NCBI RefSeq assembly: GCF_003403035.1
Contig: NZ_QURN01000005.1
Location: forward strand, 124,001 to 188,000
From: Mesorhizobium denitrificans
Lineage (GTDB): Bacteria > Pseudomonadota > Alphaproteobacteria > Rhizobiales > Rhizobiaceae
Direction of reading: 5' to 3'
DNA: 64,000 nucleotides
Shown here: positions 31,284-40,941 of the stretch, one piece after another
How positions within the stretch are numbered: position 1 is the stretch's first letter
Layout: each line of letters opens with the position of its first letter
Notes under the pieces: model-generated
Database searches by the model: none
Told to the model about the DNA's origin: nothing
The model's input: only the letters and a program-made list of their open reading frames with translations
Position numbers and translations under genes: made by a program

Positions 31284-32014
31284 AGCGCCAACTGGACCAG
31301 CGCGTCGATGCTTTCCGCGCCCGGCACGGCTGGCAGGAGCGGACGCCGGAACATGACCACCTCGATTCCGAGTTCGCGCGCGGCTTCGATCTTGGCGTAG
31401 GTAGCACCGCCGCCGCTGTTCTTGCACACAATGATTTCAGTGCGGTGAGCTTGCAGCATGGCGCGCTCGGCATCTCGGTCAAACGGACCGCGTGCGAGAA
31501 AATAGGTCGCGTTCGGCACCGCCAGTGGTGGCTCGACAGGATCGACGCTGCGAACCAGATAGCTGTGCTGCGGGGCTTGTTCGAAGGGCAAAAGCTCCTG
31601 ACGGCCAAGCGCGAGAAACACGCGGCGCGGCACGCTGCCCAAGGCGGTGACAGCGCCCGTCGAATCGTCAACCAGCGACCAGCGGTCGCCGGAAACCTGC
31701 TCCCAGCCGGGCCGTCGCAGCGCCAGCAATGGCACGTCAGCGAGCTTCGCCGCCTCCGCCGCATTGGCGGAAATTCGCGCGGCATAAGGATGTGTGGCGT
31801 CTATCAACAGGTCGATGCGATGTTCGCGGAAATAGGCAGCAAGACCTTCCGGCCCGCCGAACCCGCCCATCCGCGTGGGTACACCCTGCGCGACGGGATG
31901 CTCGGTGCGACCCGCGAGGGAAAGCGTAACGCGCAGCGCTTCATGCGCTGCGAGTTTGCCAGCCAATTGGCGGGCTTCGGTCGTGCCGCCGAGGATGAGG
32001 ACGGATTTGCGCAT
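31250..32014 (-). CDS. cobK: Precorrin-6A reductase CobK (antisense within the operon)
   Basis: NADPH-dependent reduction of precorrin-6A to 6B. 254 residues: LILGGTTEARQLA at the N-terminus, DATHPYAARISANA near residue 76, and KNSGGGATYAKIEAA near 203. It lies opposite to its partners: it overlaps cobJ by 34 bp at its 3' end, and its ATG (32014-32012) overlaps the cobL ATG on the other strand. No room is left for a separate promoter except inside cobL. Confidence 0.95.
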   Translation of the reverse strand: MRKSVLILGGTTEARQLAGKLAAHEALRVTLSLAGRTEHPVAQGVPTRMGGFGGPEGLAAYFREHRIDLLIDATHPYAARISANAAEAAKLADVPLLALRRPGWEQVSGDRWSLVDDSTGAVTALGSVPRRVFLALGRQELLPFEQAPQHSYLVRSVDPVEPPLAVPNATYFLARGPFDRDAERAMLQAHRTEIIVCKNSGGGATYAKIEAARELGIEVVMFRRPLLPAVPGAESIDALVQLALHECDLTERGE

Positions 32015-33224
32015 GACGTCCGTTGAAAAATGGCTGACTATTGTGGGCATCGGTGAAGACGGCATAGCCGGTCTGGGCGACGAGGCCAAGCGCGCGATTT
32101 CGGGCGCACGCCATGTGTTTGGCGGCGCGCGTCACCTTGAACTCGCGCGGGGCATCATCAAAGGGCAAGCCGAACAATGGCCGGTGCCGTTTGCGATTGA
32201 TCCGGTCCTGGCGCTGCGGGGTCAATCCGTGTGCGTATTGGCATCCGGCGATCCGTTTTTCTACGGCGCGGGTATAGCGCTCACCCGACGGATTCCAGCA
32301 GCGGAAATTCGCTGCCTCCCGTCTCCTTCCGCGTTCAGCCTCGCGGCCTCACGATTGGGCTGGCCCTTGCAGAACGTGGAGTGTGTTTCGCTGCATGGGC
32401 GCTCGATCAACCTCCTCCGTCCCTTGCTGCATCCGCATCGCCATATATTGGCGCTGACCTCGGATGGATTAGCGCCGGGTGAAATTGCAGCGTTGATCAC
32501 TTCTATTGGATTCGGTGGTTCGCGAATTGCCGTGCTTGAAGCTTTGGGAGGCCCCGCCGAGCGGATACGATGGGCTACAGCAGATTCATTCGACATCGAA
32601 AACATAAGCCCGCTCAATGTTTTGGCCATCGAAGTTGAATCAAACTCCGAAGCGCGGATCATTTCGCTGGCCAACGGCCTGCCGGATGCCCTGTTCGATA
32701 CGGACGGCCAGTTGACCAAGAGCGAGGTCCGCGCGGTTACGCTTTCGGGGCTCGCACCCCGGCGGGGTGAATTGCTTTGGGATGTGGGCGCGGGGTCCGG
32801 CTCAATCGCGATCGAATGGATGCTGGCGGACCCTTCCATACGCGCAATTGCAATTGAGGCAAACAAGGAGCGCGCAGCGCGCGTCACGGCGAATGCGAAT
32901 AGCTGCGGCGTGCCGGGGCTGAAGTTGATTGAAGGCGCAGCGCCGGAAGCACTCGCAAATCTGGAAACGCCGGACGCGATTTTTATCGGCGGCGGCGGAT
33001 CTGATCCTGGTGTCATTCCCGCTTGCATCAAGGGGTTGAAACCGGGCGGCAGGCTGGTCGCAAATGCGGTGACGCTGGAGATGGAGGCGCTGCTGCTGGA
33101 CCACCACGCGCGACTTGGCGGCGAGCTGATACGCATTGCGGTGAGCCGCGCGCAGCCTGTGGGTTCGATGCAGGGCTGGCGCGCTGCAATGCCGGTGACG
33201 CAATGGCGCTGGAGAAAGCCATGA
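32013..33224 (+). CDS. cobL: Precorrin-6B C5,15-methyltransferase/decarboxylase CobL
   Basis: Bifunctional enzyme methylating C-5 and C-15 and decarboxylating the C-12 acetate. 403 residues: a CbiE-like domain (about 1-195, with VGIGEDGIAGLG and ASGDPFFYGAG) fused to a CbiT-like Rossmann methyltransferase (about 215-403, with LWDVGAGSGSIAIEW). Start ATG 32013 is set by the family beginning; the frame extends upstream only over cobK. Confidence 0.95.
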   Translation: MTSVEKWLTIVGIGEDGIAGLGDEAKRAISGARHVFGGARHLELARGIIKGQAEQWPVPFAIDPVLALRGQSVCVLASGDPFFYGAGIALTRRIPAAEIRCLPSPSAFSLAASRLGWPLQNVECVSLHGRSINLLRPLLHPHRHILALTSDGLAPGEIAALITSIGFGGSRIAVLEALGGPAERIRWATADSFDIENISPLNVLAIEVESNSEARIISLANGLPDALFDTDGQLTKSEVRAVTLSGLAPRRGELLWDVGAGSGSIAIEWMLADPSIRAIAIEANKERAARVTANANSCGVPGLKLIEGAAPEALANLETPDAIFIGGGGSDPGVIPACIKGLKPGGRLVANAVTLEMEALLLDHHARLGGELIRIAVSRAQPVGSMQGWRAAMPVTQWRWRKP

Positions 33225-33607
33225 TCGTTGCGGGTATCGGATGCCGCAGAGGCAGCAGCGCTGATGCAATCGCAAGCGCGATTGGGAATGCTCTTGCCGA
33301 GCATGGGTTGACCACCGCCGCAATTGACCGATTGGCAACGGGAGAGTTCAAAAGGACTGAACTCGGCATTTCGCTTGCCGCGCAGAATTTGAACGTGCCG
33401 CTGCTGATCGTTAATAATGCCGGGCTGGAGTCCACCTCCGCACGCTGCCTGACGTTTTCGGAGAAATCCATGAAACTGACGGGCGCGCCCTCACTTTCGG
33501 AAGCTGCGGCGCTGTTTGTCGCGGGTAAAAATGCGCGGCTTCTCGGACCACGCTTCGCGCAGGATGGCGTGACTTGCGCCCTTGCCAAACCGGAAAGCGA
33601 CGCATGA
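33221..33607 (+). CDS. cobE: Cobalamin biosynthesis protein CobE
   Basis: 128-residue homologue of the C-terminal part of CbiG, with the typical start [13 protein letters not shown]; CobE is needed for aerobic B12 synthesis and is thought to bind or shuttle an intermediate, but its exact reaction is unsettled. The start overlaps the cobL stop (ATGA); an ATG 6 codons upstream is possible. Confidence 0.9.
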   Translation: MIVAGIGCRRGSSADAIASAIGNALAEHGLTTAAIDRLATGEFKRTELGISLAAQNLNVPLLIVNNAGLESTSARCLTFSEKSMKLTGAPSLSEAAALFVAGKNARLLGPRFAQDGVTCALAKPESDA

Positions 33608-34365
33608 CAGTTCACTTCATCGGAGCAGGCCCCGGCGCCGCCGACCTCATTACCGTTCGCGGGCGCGACCTGCTGGCCGCCTGCCCCGTTTGCCTCTACG
33701 CAGGCTCAATCGTTTCGCCTGAACTGCTGAACTATTGTCCCGCAGACGCTCGACTGATCGATACGGCACCGCTGTCGCTTGACGAGATCGAAGCCGAGTA
33801 CAAACGCGCGTTTGACGCAGGACAAGACGTTGCGCGGTTGCACTCCGGCGACCTGTCCGTGTGGAGCGCGGTGGCTGAGCAAATCAGACGGCTTGAGCGG
33901 CTTGGCATCCACTACACGCTGACGCCCGGCGTGCCTTCGTTCGCGGCTGCAGCGGCGGCGATGAAACGCGAGCTTACCATACCGGAAGTGGCGCAGAGCC
34001 TCGTGCTGACCCGTGTTTCCGGTCGCGCATCAAAAATGCCGGAACGCGAAACGCTGGAAGCCTTTGGCGCGACCGGCACGACATTGGCCATCCACCTGGC
34101 CATTCATGAGGCTGAGCAGATTGCCGCGCGGCTGACGCCGCTTTACGGCGCAGATTGCCCGGTGGCGGTGGTATTTCGCGCCTCATGGCCGAATGAGCGC
34201 ATTATCCGAACGACGCTTGGAGCATTGGCGGCGGACCTCGCGCGCGACCCGATTGAGCGCACGGCCATCATATTTGTCGGCCACTCGCTTGCTGCAGAGG
34301 ATTTCAAGGAATCGTCGCTCTACGACGCCTATTACCAAAGGCGGTTTCGCGGGAGGGGCGAATGA
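33604..34365 (+). CDS. cobM: Precorrin-4 C11-methyltransferase CobM
   Basis: Methylates C-11 of precorrin-4 to give precorrin-5. 253 residues with [18 protein letters not shown] at the start, [13 protein letters not shown] near 32 and [11 protein letters not shown] near 80. It ends 2 bp from the 3' end of the convergent cbiD. Confidence 0.95.
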   Translation: MTVHFIGAGPGAADLITVRGRDLLAACPVCLYAGSIVSPELLNYCPADARLIDTAPLSLDEIEAEYKRAFDAGQDVARLHSGDLSVWSAVAEQIRRLERLGIHYTLTPGVPSFAAAAAAMKRELTIPEVAQSLVLTRVSGRASKMPERETLEAFGATGTTLAIHLAIHEAEQIAARLTPLYGADCPVAVVFRASWPNERIIRTTLGALAADLARDPIERTAIIFVGHSLAAEDFKESSLYDAYYQRRFRGRGE

Positions 34366-34367
34366 TT

Positions 34368-35447
34368 TCAGCCTCGCGGAAACTGCCCGCGCAGATTGCC
34401 CTCGCGGTCGAAAACAAGGACTTCGACCTCGACCGGCGCGCCACCGAGAACCGGCACAGCGGTTTCGTGCGCAGCCTCGGCAATGGCATCGCCCAGCGGA
34501 ATGCCCTCACCCTGCGCAAGTTCAAAGGTGTGCGCTACAGTGTTGGCCGCACGCATTTGCGCGACCAGACCGGGCGAAGCGCCAGCCTTGCCCGCGACGG
34601 CGGCGACGCCGTCCATATCTGCGGGGCCGCGCTTGGAATGAAGGTCCAGCATGCCCTGCGCCAGCTTGGTCATTTTGGCGACGCCGCCCGCGATGGTCAC
34701 GCGCGGCACGGGATGCTTGGCGAGATACTTCAGCATGCCGCCGACAAAATCGCCCATATCGATCAACTGCACTTCATGCATGTCGTAGCGCTTCTGAACG
34801 GCGAGTTCGGAGGCATTGCCGGTGGAGCCTGCGACGTGGGAAAATCCCATTGCGCGAGCAACGTCGATGCCGCGATGGATCGAATGAATCCACGACGAAC
34901 AGGAATAGGGAATGACGATGCCGGTCGTTCCGAGAATGGAGATGCCGTGCAAAATGCCCAGCCGCCCGTTCAGCGTGCGCTCGGCCATTTTTTCTCCGTC
35001 AGGCACGGAAATTTCGACAGATATATTCGCACCCCTCCCCGCCACCTCGGCTACGGCTTGCGTTATCATGCGGCGCGGCACGGGATTGATAGCCGGTTCG
35101 CCGGGCGCAATCGGCAGGCCGGGACGCGTGACCAGACCAACGCCCTCGCCACGCAGAAAGCTTATGCCGGAGCCTTCCGGCCCACGCCGGACGGTCGAAA
35201 CAATCAGCGCTCCATGCGTCACGTCCGGATCGTCGCCCGCATCTTTCACGATCGCAGCGCGAGCAAAGCCTACGCCGATTTCGTGCTGCGCAAGCGCGAA
35301 CGCGACCTTCTGCCCGCTGGGCAAAGTGATCTCGACCGGGTCGGGAAATTCGCCAGTCAGCAGTGCGGCGCAGGCAGCCTTGCTGGCGGCAGTGGCACAC
35401 GCGCCCGTCGTCCAGCCCCGCCGCAGCGGTCTTTCATTCTCGCTCAT
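34368..35447 (-). CDS. cbiD: Cobalt-precorrin-5B C1-methyltransferase CbiD (antisense within the operon)
   Basis: Methylates C-1 of the corrin ring. 359 residues starting MSENERPLRRGWTTGACATA; RGWTTGACA is the family signature, with IPYSCSSWIHSIHRG near 213. CbiD belongs to the anaerobic route, yet it sits among aerobic-type cob genes, and no cobF, which normally does the C-1 step in the aerobic route, is visible. A hybrid route is known in some Rhizobiales. It is divergent from cobA with 53 bp between starts. Confidence 0.93.
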   Translation of the reverse strand: MSENERPLRRGWTTGACATAASKAACAALLTGEFPDPVEITLPSGQKVAFALAQHEIGVGFARAAIVKDAGDDPDVTHGALIVSTVRRGPEGSGISFLRGEGVGLVTRPGLPIAPGEPAINPVPRRMITQAVAEVAGRGANISVEISVPDGEKMAERTLNGRLGILHGISILGTTGIVIPYSCSSWIHSIHRGIDVARAMGFSHVAGSTGNASELAVQKRYDMHEVQLIDMGDFVGGMLKYLAKHPVPRVTIAGGVAKMTKLAQGMLDLHSKRGPADMDGVAAVAGKAGASPGLVAQMRAANTVAHTFELAQGEGIPLGDAIAEAAHETAVPVLGGAPVEVEVLVFDREGNLRGQFPRG

Positions 35448-35500
35448 GCGGCCTTCTATACGTTCGTCGCATCGCGGCGTCATCGCTGAAAGCGTCTGAA

Positions 35501-36280
35501 ATGAGCATCGATACCGCCATAACGCAGCTTATCAACCGAACGCCTCGTCTGGAACCTGGCCATGTGTGGCTTGCTGGCGCAGGACCGGGCGACCCAGGAC
35601 TGCTGACCATAGAGGTACTTTCGGCGCTGGATCAGGCCGACGCGCTGGTACACGATGCACTTGTTTCGCCGGAAATCGTCGAGTTGGCGGAGAACGCAGA
35701 GCGCTTCTTCGTGGGTAAGCGCGGCGGCAGGCTTTCGATTCCGCAGGCCGACATCAACGGCATGCTCGTGCGGCTTGCGAAGGAAGGGCGCAAGGTTGTG
35801 CGGCTGAAGGGCGGACATCCTTACGTTTTCGGTCGCGGCGGCGAGGAAACGCTGGCGCTGGTAGAGCATGGGGTTCCATATCGTGTGCTGCCGGGCATTA
35901 CGTCGGCTTTCGGTGGACTGACCTCGGCAGGCATTCCGGCAACGATGCGCGGCGTGAACGGCGCAATCATTCTCGCAACAGGTTTTGCGGCCACCAGCGA
36001 CGACCGTCCCGACTGGGCCGCGCTCGCGCGAACGGGCCAGCCGATCATCATCTATATGGGTCTTACGCATATGACGCAGACAGTGGCGGACCTTCTGGAA
36101 GGTGGACTTGCAATCGATACGCCCGCCGCGCTGATCGAAAACGCAACACTGCCGCAGGAACGCACCGTGACCGCGACGCTCGGCACGCTGGTAGAAGCGG
36201 CACAGCGGGAGAATATCGTTTCACCCGCGCTGATCGTGGTGGGCGGCATCGTGGCGCTGCGCGAAAGACTGATGCCATGA
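35501..36280 (+). CDS. cobA: Uroporphyrinogen-III C-methyltransferase CobA
   Basis: Methylates uroporphyrinogen III at C-2 and C-7 to precorrin-2, the entry step. 259 residues with VWLAGAGPGDPGLLT near 23, YDALVSP-like VHDALVSPEIVEL, and GHPYVFGRGGEE near 104. No CysG dehydrogenase domain is fused. Start ATG 35501 comes from the family beginning and the divergent spacer to cbiD. Confidence 0.95.
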   Translation: MSIDTAITQLINRTPRLEPGHVWLAGAGPGDPGLLTIEVLSALDQADALVHDALVSPEIVELAENAERFFVGKRGGRLSIPQADINGMLVRLAKEGRKVVRLKGGHPYVFGRGGEETLALVEHGVPYRVLPGITSAFGGLTSAGIPATMRGVNGAIILATGFAATSDDRPDWAALARTGQPIIIYMGLTHMTQTVADLLEGGLAIDTPAALIENATLPQERTVTATLGTLVEAAQRENIVSPALIVVGGIVALRERLMP

Positions 36281-37602
36281 GTGCCCGCGCGATCATCATC
36301 GGCGCGCCGCGCTCGGGTTCGGGCAAGACCAGCGTCACCATCGGCCTGCTGCGCGCGCTTGCCCGTCGCCGCCTGAAAGTGCGCGGAGCGAAATCCGGGC
36401 CAGACTATATCGACCCCGGATTTCACGCGGCCGCGACCGGGCTGCCGGGTGTCAATCTGGATACGTGGGCAATGCGACCGGACCTCATCGCAACGCTGCT
36501 GTCAGAAAGCGCGGCGGACACGGATGTTCTGGTCATCGAAAGCGCGATGGGGCTGTTCGACGGCATTGGCGGAGAGGCGGGCCGGTCGGGCTCCGCAGCC
36601 GATCTGGCGCGGCGCTATGGCATTCCCGTGTTGCTGGTGCTGGATGTTTCCGGCCAGTCGCAGACTGCCGCGGCGGTCGCGAAGGGTTTTGCCGCATACG
36701 ATCCTGACGTGAAAATGGCGGGTGTTGTGCTGAACAAACTTGGCAGCGAGCGGCACCGCAAACTGGCAGGCGAAGCGGTGGAGGCAATCGGCCTGCCCGT
36801 GCTCGGCGCGGTGCTACGCAACTCCGAACTAACGCTGCCGGAGCGGCATCTGGGCCTCGTGCAAGCGCACGAGCATGGCGACATCGACACGCATATCGAC
36901 CGTCTCGCCGATGCGATGGAGCGGTCGCTGGACCTTGACGCGATCCTCGCGGCGGCCGTGCCACTTGGTGCGGTTGCGCCGCCGAGTGGCGCGGTGGCAA
37001 TCCCGCCGCCGGGTCAACGCATTGCGCTGGCCACGGACAGTGCATTCAGCTTTTTGTATCCGCATTTGGCGCGGGACTGGCACCGCGCCGGCGCAGAGAT
37101 CGTGCCGTTTTCGCCGCTTGCGGACGAGGCCCCCTCGCCCCATTGCGATGCGTGCTGGCTGCCGGGCGGCTATCCCGAACTGCACGCGGGCAAGCTTTCC
37201 GAAGCGCGCAACTTCATTGAAGGCACGCGGCGCTTTGCGGAGAAAAAGCCTGTTCACGGCGAGTGCGGTGGGTTCATGGTGCTTGGAGAAAGCATTGAAG
37301 ATTCGCAGGGCATGACGCATCCGATGCTAGGACTGCTCGGCCACGCGACCAGCTTTTTCCAGCGCAAGATGAACCTTGGCTACAGGCTGGCGCGCGTGCT
37401 TGCAGATGGTCCGCTTGGAGCGGCGGGCGTGTGGGTGCGCGGCCATGAATTTCACTATGCGCGGCTGGTTTCGCCGGGCAGCGACGAAGCGTTCGCGGAC
37501 CTCTTCGACGGCCAGGGCAATGCGCTTGGCCCCTCCGGCGGGCGGCGCGGAAACGTCACGGGCACATTCTTCCACGCAATCGCATTGGACAAAGCGCCAT
37601 GA
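36277..37602 (+). CDS. cobB: Hydrogenobyrinic acid a,c-diamide synthase CobB
   Basis: Amidates the a- and c-carboxylates using glutamine and ATP. 441 residues: P-loop GAPRSGSGKTSV near residue 8, then a C-terminal triad glutamine amidotransferase domain with the nucleophile in VHGECGGFMVLGE near 327. Overlaps cobA and cobS by 4 bp. Confidence 0.95.
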   Translation: MSARAIIIGAPRSGSGKTSVTIGLLRALARRRLKVRGAKSGPDYIDPGFHAAATGLPGVNLDTWAMRPDLIATLLSESAADTDVLVIESAMGLFDGIGGEAGRSGSAADLARRYGIPVLLVLDVSGQSQTAAAVAKGFAAYDPDVKMAGVVLNKLGSERHRKLAGEAVEAIGLPVLGAVLRNSELTLPERHLGLVQAHEHGDIDTHIDRLADAMERSLDLDAILAAAVPLGAVAPPSGAVAIPPPGQRIALATDSAFSFLYPHLARDWHRAGAEIVPFSPLADEAPSPHCDACWLPGGYPELHAGKLSEARNFIEGTRRFAEKKPVHGECGGFMVLGESIEDSQGMTHPMLGLLGHATSFFQRKMNLGYRLARVLADGPLGAAGVWVRGHEFHYARLVSPGSDEAFADLFDGQGNALGPSGGRRGNVTGTFFHAIALDKAP

Positions 37603-38363
37603 GGGGCATAGACGCGCGCTCGATCATGTCGGACCTCGCGATTGCGCTGGTGTTTTTCACGCGCCTGCCGCTGCCGCATTTCGAAATTCCGGGACGCAAA
37701 CTGGCCGATGCGCTTTGGGCAGCACCCATCGTCGGCATGATGGTGGCGCTGGCGGGCGGTGTTGCCTACACGCTCGGGCATGCGATGGGCATCAATGAGG
37801 GCGTTGCTGCCGCAATCACGCTGGCGGTGACGATGTTCGCGACAGGCTGTCTGCATGAAGACGGTCTTGCCGACACAGCCGACGCATTTGGCGGCGGGCG
37901 CACCATCGCGCGCAAGCTGGAGATCATGCGAGACAGCCGCATCGGAACATATGGCGCGGCGGCGCTTGTAATGTCTGTGCTGCTGCGCTGGACCTCGCTG
38001 GCGTCGCTGCCCGGCGGTGCGAGCGCCGTATGCGCCCTACTCGCCGCACACGCGGCTTCGCGCGGTGTTCTTGCGGTGCTGATCCAACGCACGCCAGCCG
38101 CGCGGGAGGATGGGCTGGGCGCATCTGTCGGCACGGTCAGCGATCCGGTTGCACTTGCGGCGCTCGGCCTTGGCGCACTGCCGCTGCTGCTGCTTGGCAT
38201 TGGTCAGGGCATTCTGATGGGTATGCTGGTGGCATGCATCGCCTACTGGCTGCGCGGACTTTTCATTCGGCAGGTTGGCGGCATTACGGGCGATACGCTG
38301 GGCGCTGCGCAACAGGTCATCGAGATCGCGGTGCTCGTCGCCGCTGGCGCAATTCTATCCTAA
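37599..38363 (+). CDS. cobS: Cobalamin (5'-phosphate) synthase (CobS/CobV)
   Basis: Membrane enzyme joining adenosyl-GDP-cobinamide to alpha-ribazole. 254 residues, about six hydrophobic helices, and the metal motif HEDGLADTADAFGGG near residue 86. Called cobV in the Pseudomonas/rhizobial naming. Start overlaps cobB. Confidence 0.93.
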   Translation: MRGIDARSIMSDLAIALVFFTRLPLPHFEIPGRKLADALWAAPIVGMMVALAGGVAYTLGHAMGINEGVAAAITLAVTMFATGCLHEDGLADTADAFGGGRTIARKLEIMRDSRIGTYGAAALVMSVLLRWTSLASLPGGASAVCALLAAHAASRGVLAVLIQRTPAAREDGLGASVGTVSDPVALAALGLGALPLLLLGIGQGILMGMLVACIAYWLRGLFIRQVGGITGDTLGAAQQVIEIAVLVAAGAILS

Positions 38364-38387
38364 TTCACTTTCGGAGCATATCCAGTT

Positions 38388-39404
38388 ATGTCATTCAGAT
38401 CATTTGATGAGTTGCGTCAGGCAATTCTCGGCCTGCCCGCAGGAAATGACGAGGCTGCTCGCGCCGCTGCCGCGCGGCAGAACACACTCACCAAGCCACA
38501 GGGCAGCTTGGGACGGCTGGAAGAAGTGGCGATATGGCTGGCGCGCTGGCAGGGGCGCGCAAAGCCGCAACTCGACCGCATGAAGATCGTGGTGTTTGCC
38601 GGATCGCACGGCGTGACTGCGCAAGGCGTATCCGCATTCCCCGCCGAAGTAACCGCCCAGATGGTCGCGAATTTCGCGGCAGGCGGCGCCGCAATCAATC
38701 AGCTCGCGAAAGTGGCAGGTGCTGAACTCGAAGTCATTCCGCTACAGGTCGAGCAGCCGACAGGCGATTTCACGCAGGAAGCGGCAATGAGCGAGGCCGA
38801 ATTTCTGAGCGCGGTCGCGACGGGCTATGACGCCGTTTCAAGCGACCTCGATCTGGTGAGTCTCGGCGAAATGGGCATTGGCAACACGACGACCGCTGCA
38901 GCACTAGCGACGGCCCTGTTCGGCGGCGGGGCGGACAAATGGGTTGGGCGCGGCACGGGCGTTGACGACGCGGGATTGAAGCGCAAGGCGACCGCGATTG
39001 AAGCCGGGCTCACGCGCCATCGCGACATACTGAACGATCCGCTGCGCGTAGCTGCCGCGCTTGGCGGGCGTGAGCTTGCCGCGATGCTTGGTGCTGCGCT
39101 GGCTGCGCGCAAGCATGGCGTTCCGCTGCTGCTGGATGGCTTCGTGACCAGTGCCGCCGTCGCGCCATTGTTCAAGCTGAATGCGGACGCTCTCGCTCAC
39201 GCGGTTGCAGGGCATGTGTCTGCTGAGGCCGGCCATCGCGGGCTGCTGGAAGCGCTGAAACTGCAACCGCTGCTCAATCTTGGTATGAGACTTGGAGAAG
39301 GTTCGGGCGCGGCTGTCGCGATCAATGTTCTTCACGCGGCAGTTGCTTGCCACAACGGCATGGCGAGTTTCGCTGAGGCTGGCGTTTCCGACAATAGCGC
39401 CTGA
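38388..39404 (+). CDS. cobT: Nicotinate-nucleotide-dimethylbenzimidazole phosphoribosyltransferase (CobT/CobU)
   Basis: Makes alpha-ribazole phosphate for the lower ligand. 338 residues; substrate-binding segments KPQGSLGRLEE near 36 and LGEMGIGNTTTAAAL near 164, and the late EGSGAA. Called cobU in rhizobial naming. It follows cobS by 24 bp and is the last gene of the operon. Confidence 0.95.
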   Translation: MSFRSFDELRQAILGLPAGNDEAARAAAARQNTLTKPQGSLGRLEEVAIWLARWQGRAKPQLDRMKIVVFAGSHGVTAQGVSAFPAEVTAQMVANFAAGGAAINQLAKVAGAELEVIPLQVEQPTGDFTQEAAMSEAEFLSAVATGYDAVSSDLDLVSLGEMGIGNTTTAAALATALFGGGADKWVGRGTGVDDAGLKRKATAIEAGLTRHRDILNDPLRVAAALGGRELAAMLGAALAARKHGVPLLLDGFVTSAAVAPLFKLNADALAHAVAGHVSAEAGHRGLLEALKLQPLLNLGMRLGEGSGAAVAINVLHAAVACHNGMASFAEAGVSDNSA

Positions 39405-39427
39405 CAGCAGGCTGCCAGCCAGGGAGA

Positions 39428-39450
39428 ACCGGCGCGTCGTCCGCGCCGGT
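39428..39450. terminator. Hairpin between convergent cobT and FAH-family gene
   Basis: ACCGGCGCG and CGCGCCGGT form a 9-bp perfect stem with a 5-nt loop in the 74 bp between the convergent genes. It has no T-run on either side, so termination is inferred from position and stability only. Confidence 0.5.
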
Positions 39451-39478
39451 AGCCATTTACGTGCTGACTGGCAGGTCG

Positions 39479-40183
39479 TCAGACCACGCGAACCTCAATG
39501 TCGCCGACGCCGTCGACATGGCCTTTCAGCACATCGCCCTTCTTGACGGGACCAACGCCGGAGGGCGTGCCGGTCATGATAACGTCGCCGGGAGCGAGGC
39601 GGAACAGGCCAGATAGATAGCTGATCATTTCCGGCACTTTCCAGATCATCTGGTTCAGGTCGCCCGTCTGCTTACGCTCGCCATTCACATCCAGCCAGAC
39701 GGCGCCGTCCGTAGGGTGGCCGATCTTCGACGCAGGAACCAGAGGCGAGCACGGTGCGGATTGCTCGAAGGCTTTGCCGACCTCCCACGGTCGGCCCATG
39801 TCCTTGGCTTTGCCCTGCAAGTCGCGGCGGGTCATATCCAAGCCGACGCCATAGCCATAAACGCAGTCCAGCGCCTTCTCGACGGGAATATCCACGCCAC
39901 CGCTTTTCAGCGCAACGACCATTTCGATCTCATGGTGAACATCGTTAGATGCCGATGGGTATGGGAAGCTGCCGCTCGTATCCAGATTGTCCGCATTTTT
40001 CTGGAAGAAGAATGGCGGCTCCTTGTTCGGATCATGGCCCATCTCGACCGCATGTGCGGCGTAGTTGCGCCCCACGCAATAGACACGATGAACCGGGAAA
40101 AACTGATCCGTTCCCGCAATCGGTATGGCCGGGATTGAGGCCGGTTCGATAACATATTTGGAGGCCGCGGCCTTGATGTTCAT
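39479..40183 (-). CDS. Fumarylacetoacetate hydrolase family protein (fumarylpyruvate-hydrolase-like)
   Basis: Metal-dependent cleavage of a C-C bond in a beta-diketo acid or related substrate. 234 residues of the FAH C-terminal fold: CVGRNYAAHAVEMG near 36, the metal ligands in HHEIEMVVAL near 84, GVGLDMTRRDLQ near 112 and GTPSGVGPV near 203. The length and sequence fit the fumarylpyruvate hydrolase (NagK)-like group best, but the substrate is not fixed by sequence. It is the last gene of the ABC transporter operon and overlaps the permease stop. Confidence 0.88.
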   Translation of the reverse strand: MNIKAAASKYVIEPASIPAIPIAGTDQFFPVHRVYCVGRNYAAHAVEMGHDPNKEPPFFFQKNADNLDTSGSFPYPSASNDVHHEIEMVVALKSGGVDIPVEKALDCVYGYGVGLDMTRRDLQGKAKDMGRPWEVGKAFEQSAPCSPLVPASKIGHPTDGAVWLDVNGERKQTGDLNQMIWKVPEMISYLSGLFRLAPGDVIMTGTPSGVGPVKKGDVLKGHVDGVGDIEVRVV

Positions 40184-40932
40184 TGTCTTGCTCCTGCGTA
40201 AAATTCGACCTTGGCTTCAAGCCGCTCGATCAATTCAGCGATCAGCAGCGCGAAGGCAAAAAGGATGATGGTGAGTGCCCAGAAATCCGCCATCCGGAAG
40301 TTTCGGGAGAAGGTTTCAAACAGCGCGCCATAGCCGACGATGGCGACCAGCAACTGGCCAATGACCACGCCCTTGACGCCACGGATCAACCCCAGACGGA
40401 TGCCGGCAAGGATTTCCGGCAGCGCGGCCCATAGGATGATCCTGTACAGCGCCCATTTGGACGCTCCGTAGGATCGCGCCATTTCCAAGAGGGATGGCGA
40501 GATGTGTCTTACCCCGGCGCGCGTGTCGAGCACGATGATCCAGATTGCGAAGAGGAACACCGCCGCGACGATTGTTTTTTCTCCGAAGCCGAACAGGATC
40601 ATAAGCACTGGCACGAGCGCCGAAAGCGGCGCGCTGGAGAAGATGCTGACCCACATACCAAGCAACTCATCCGCGAGCTTCACACGGCCCATGAGGATGC
40701 CAAGCGGCACGCCGACGACGATTGAAAGCGCCATGCCCATGACGAATGCGCGCAGCGTCGTGACCGTGGCGCTCTGCCAGGACGCGGTTTGCACCAGCCC
40801 GACGGCAGCTTGCAGCACTTCCGTGAAAGGCGGCAGCATGAGCATCAGGTCGAGCCGCCCGACGATCTCCCAGATGACGCACCACACCAGCAGCGAGGCC
40901 ATCATCGGCACACGATATCCGAACAGATTCAT
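40180..40932 (-). CDS. ABC transporter permease, NitT/TauT/SsuC type (first)
   Basis: 250 residues, about six transmembrane helices; the permease signature (EAA loop) lies in ARSYGASKWALYRIILWAALP near residue 158. Together with the second permease, ATPase and binding protein it forms a complete importer with two different permease subunits, which is unusual as this family normally uses one permease gene. Confidence 0.9.
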   Translation of the reverse strand: MNLFGYRVPMMASLLVWCVIWEIVGRLDLMLMLPPFTEVLQAAVGLVQTASWQSATVTTLRAFVMGMALSIVVGVPLGILMGRVKLADELLGMWVSIFSSAPLSALVPVLMILFGFGEKTIVAAVFLFAIWIIVLDTRAGVRHISPSLLEMARSYGASKWALYRIILWAALPEILAGIRLGLIRGVKGVVIGQLLVAIVGYGALFETFSRNFRMADFWALTIILFAFALLIAELIERLEAKVEFYAGARQ

Positions 40933-40941
40933 GACGAGGCC

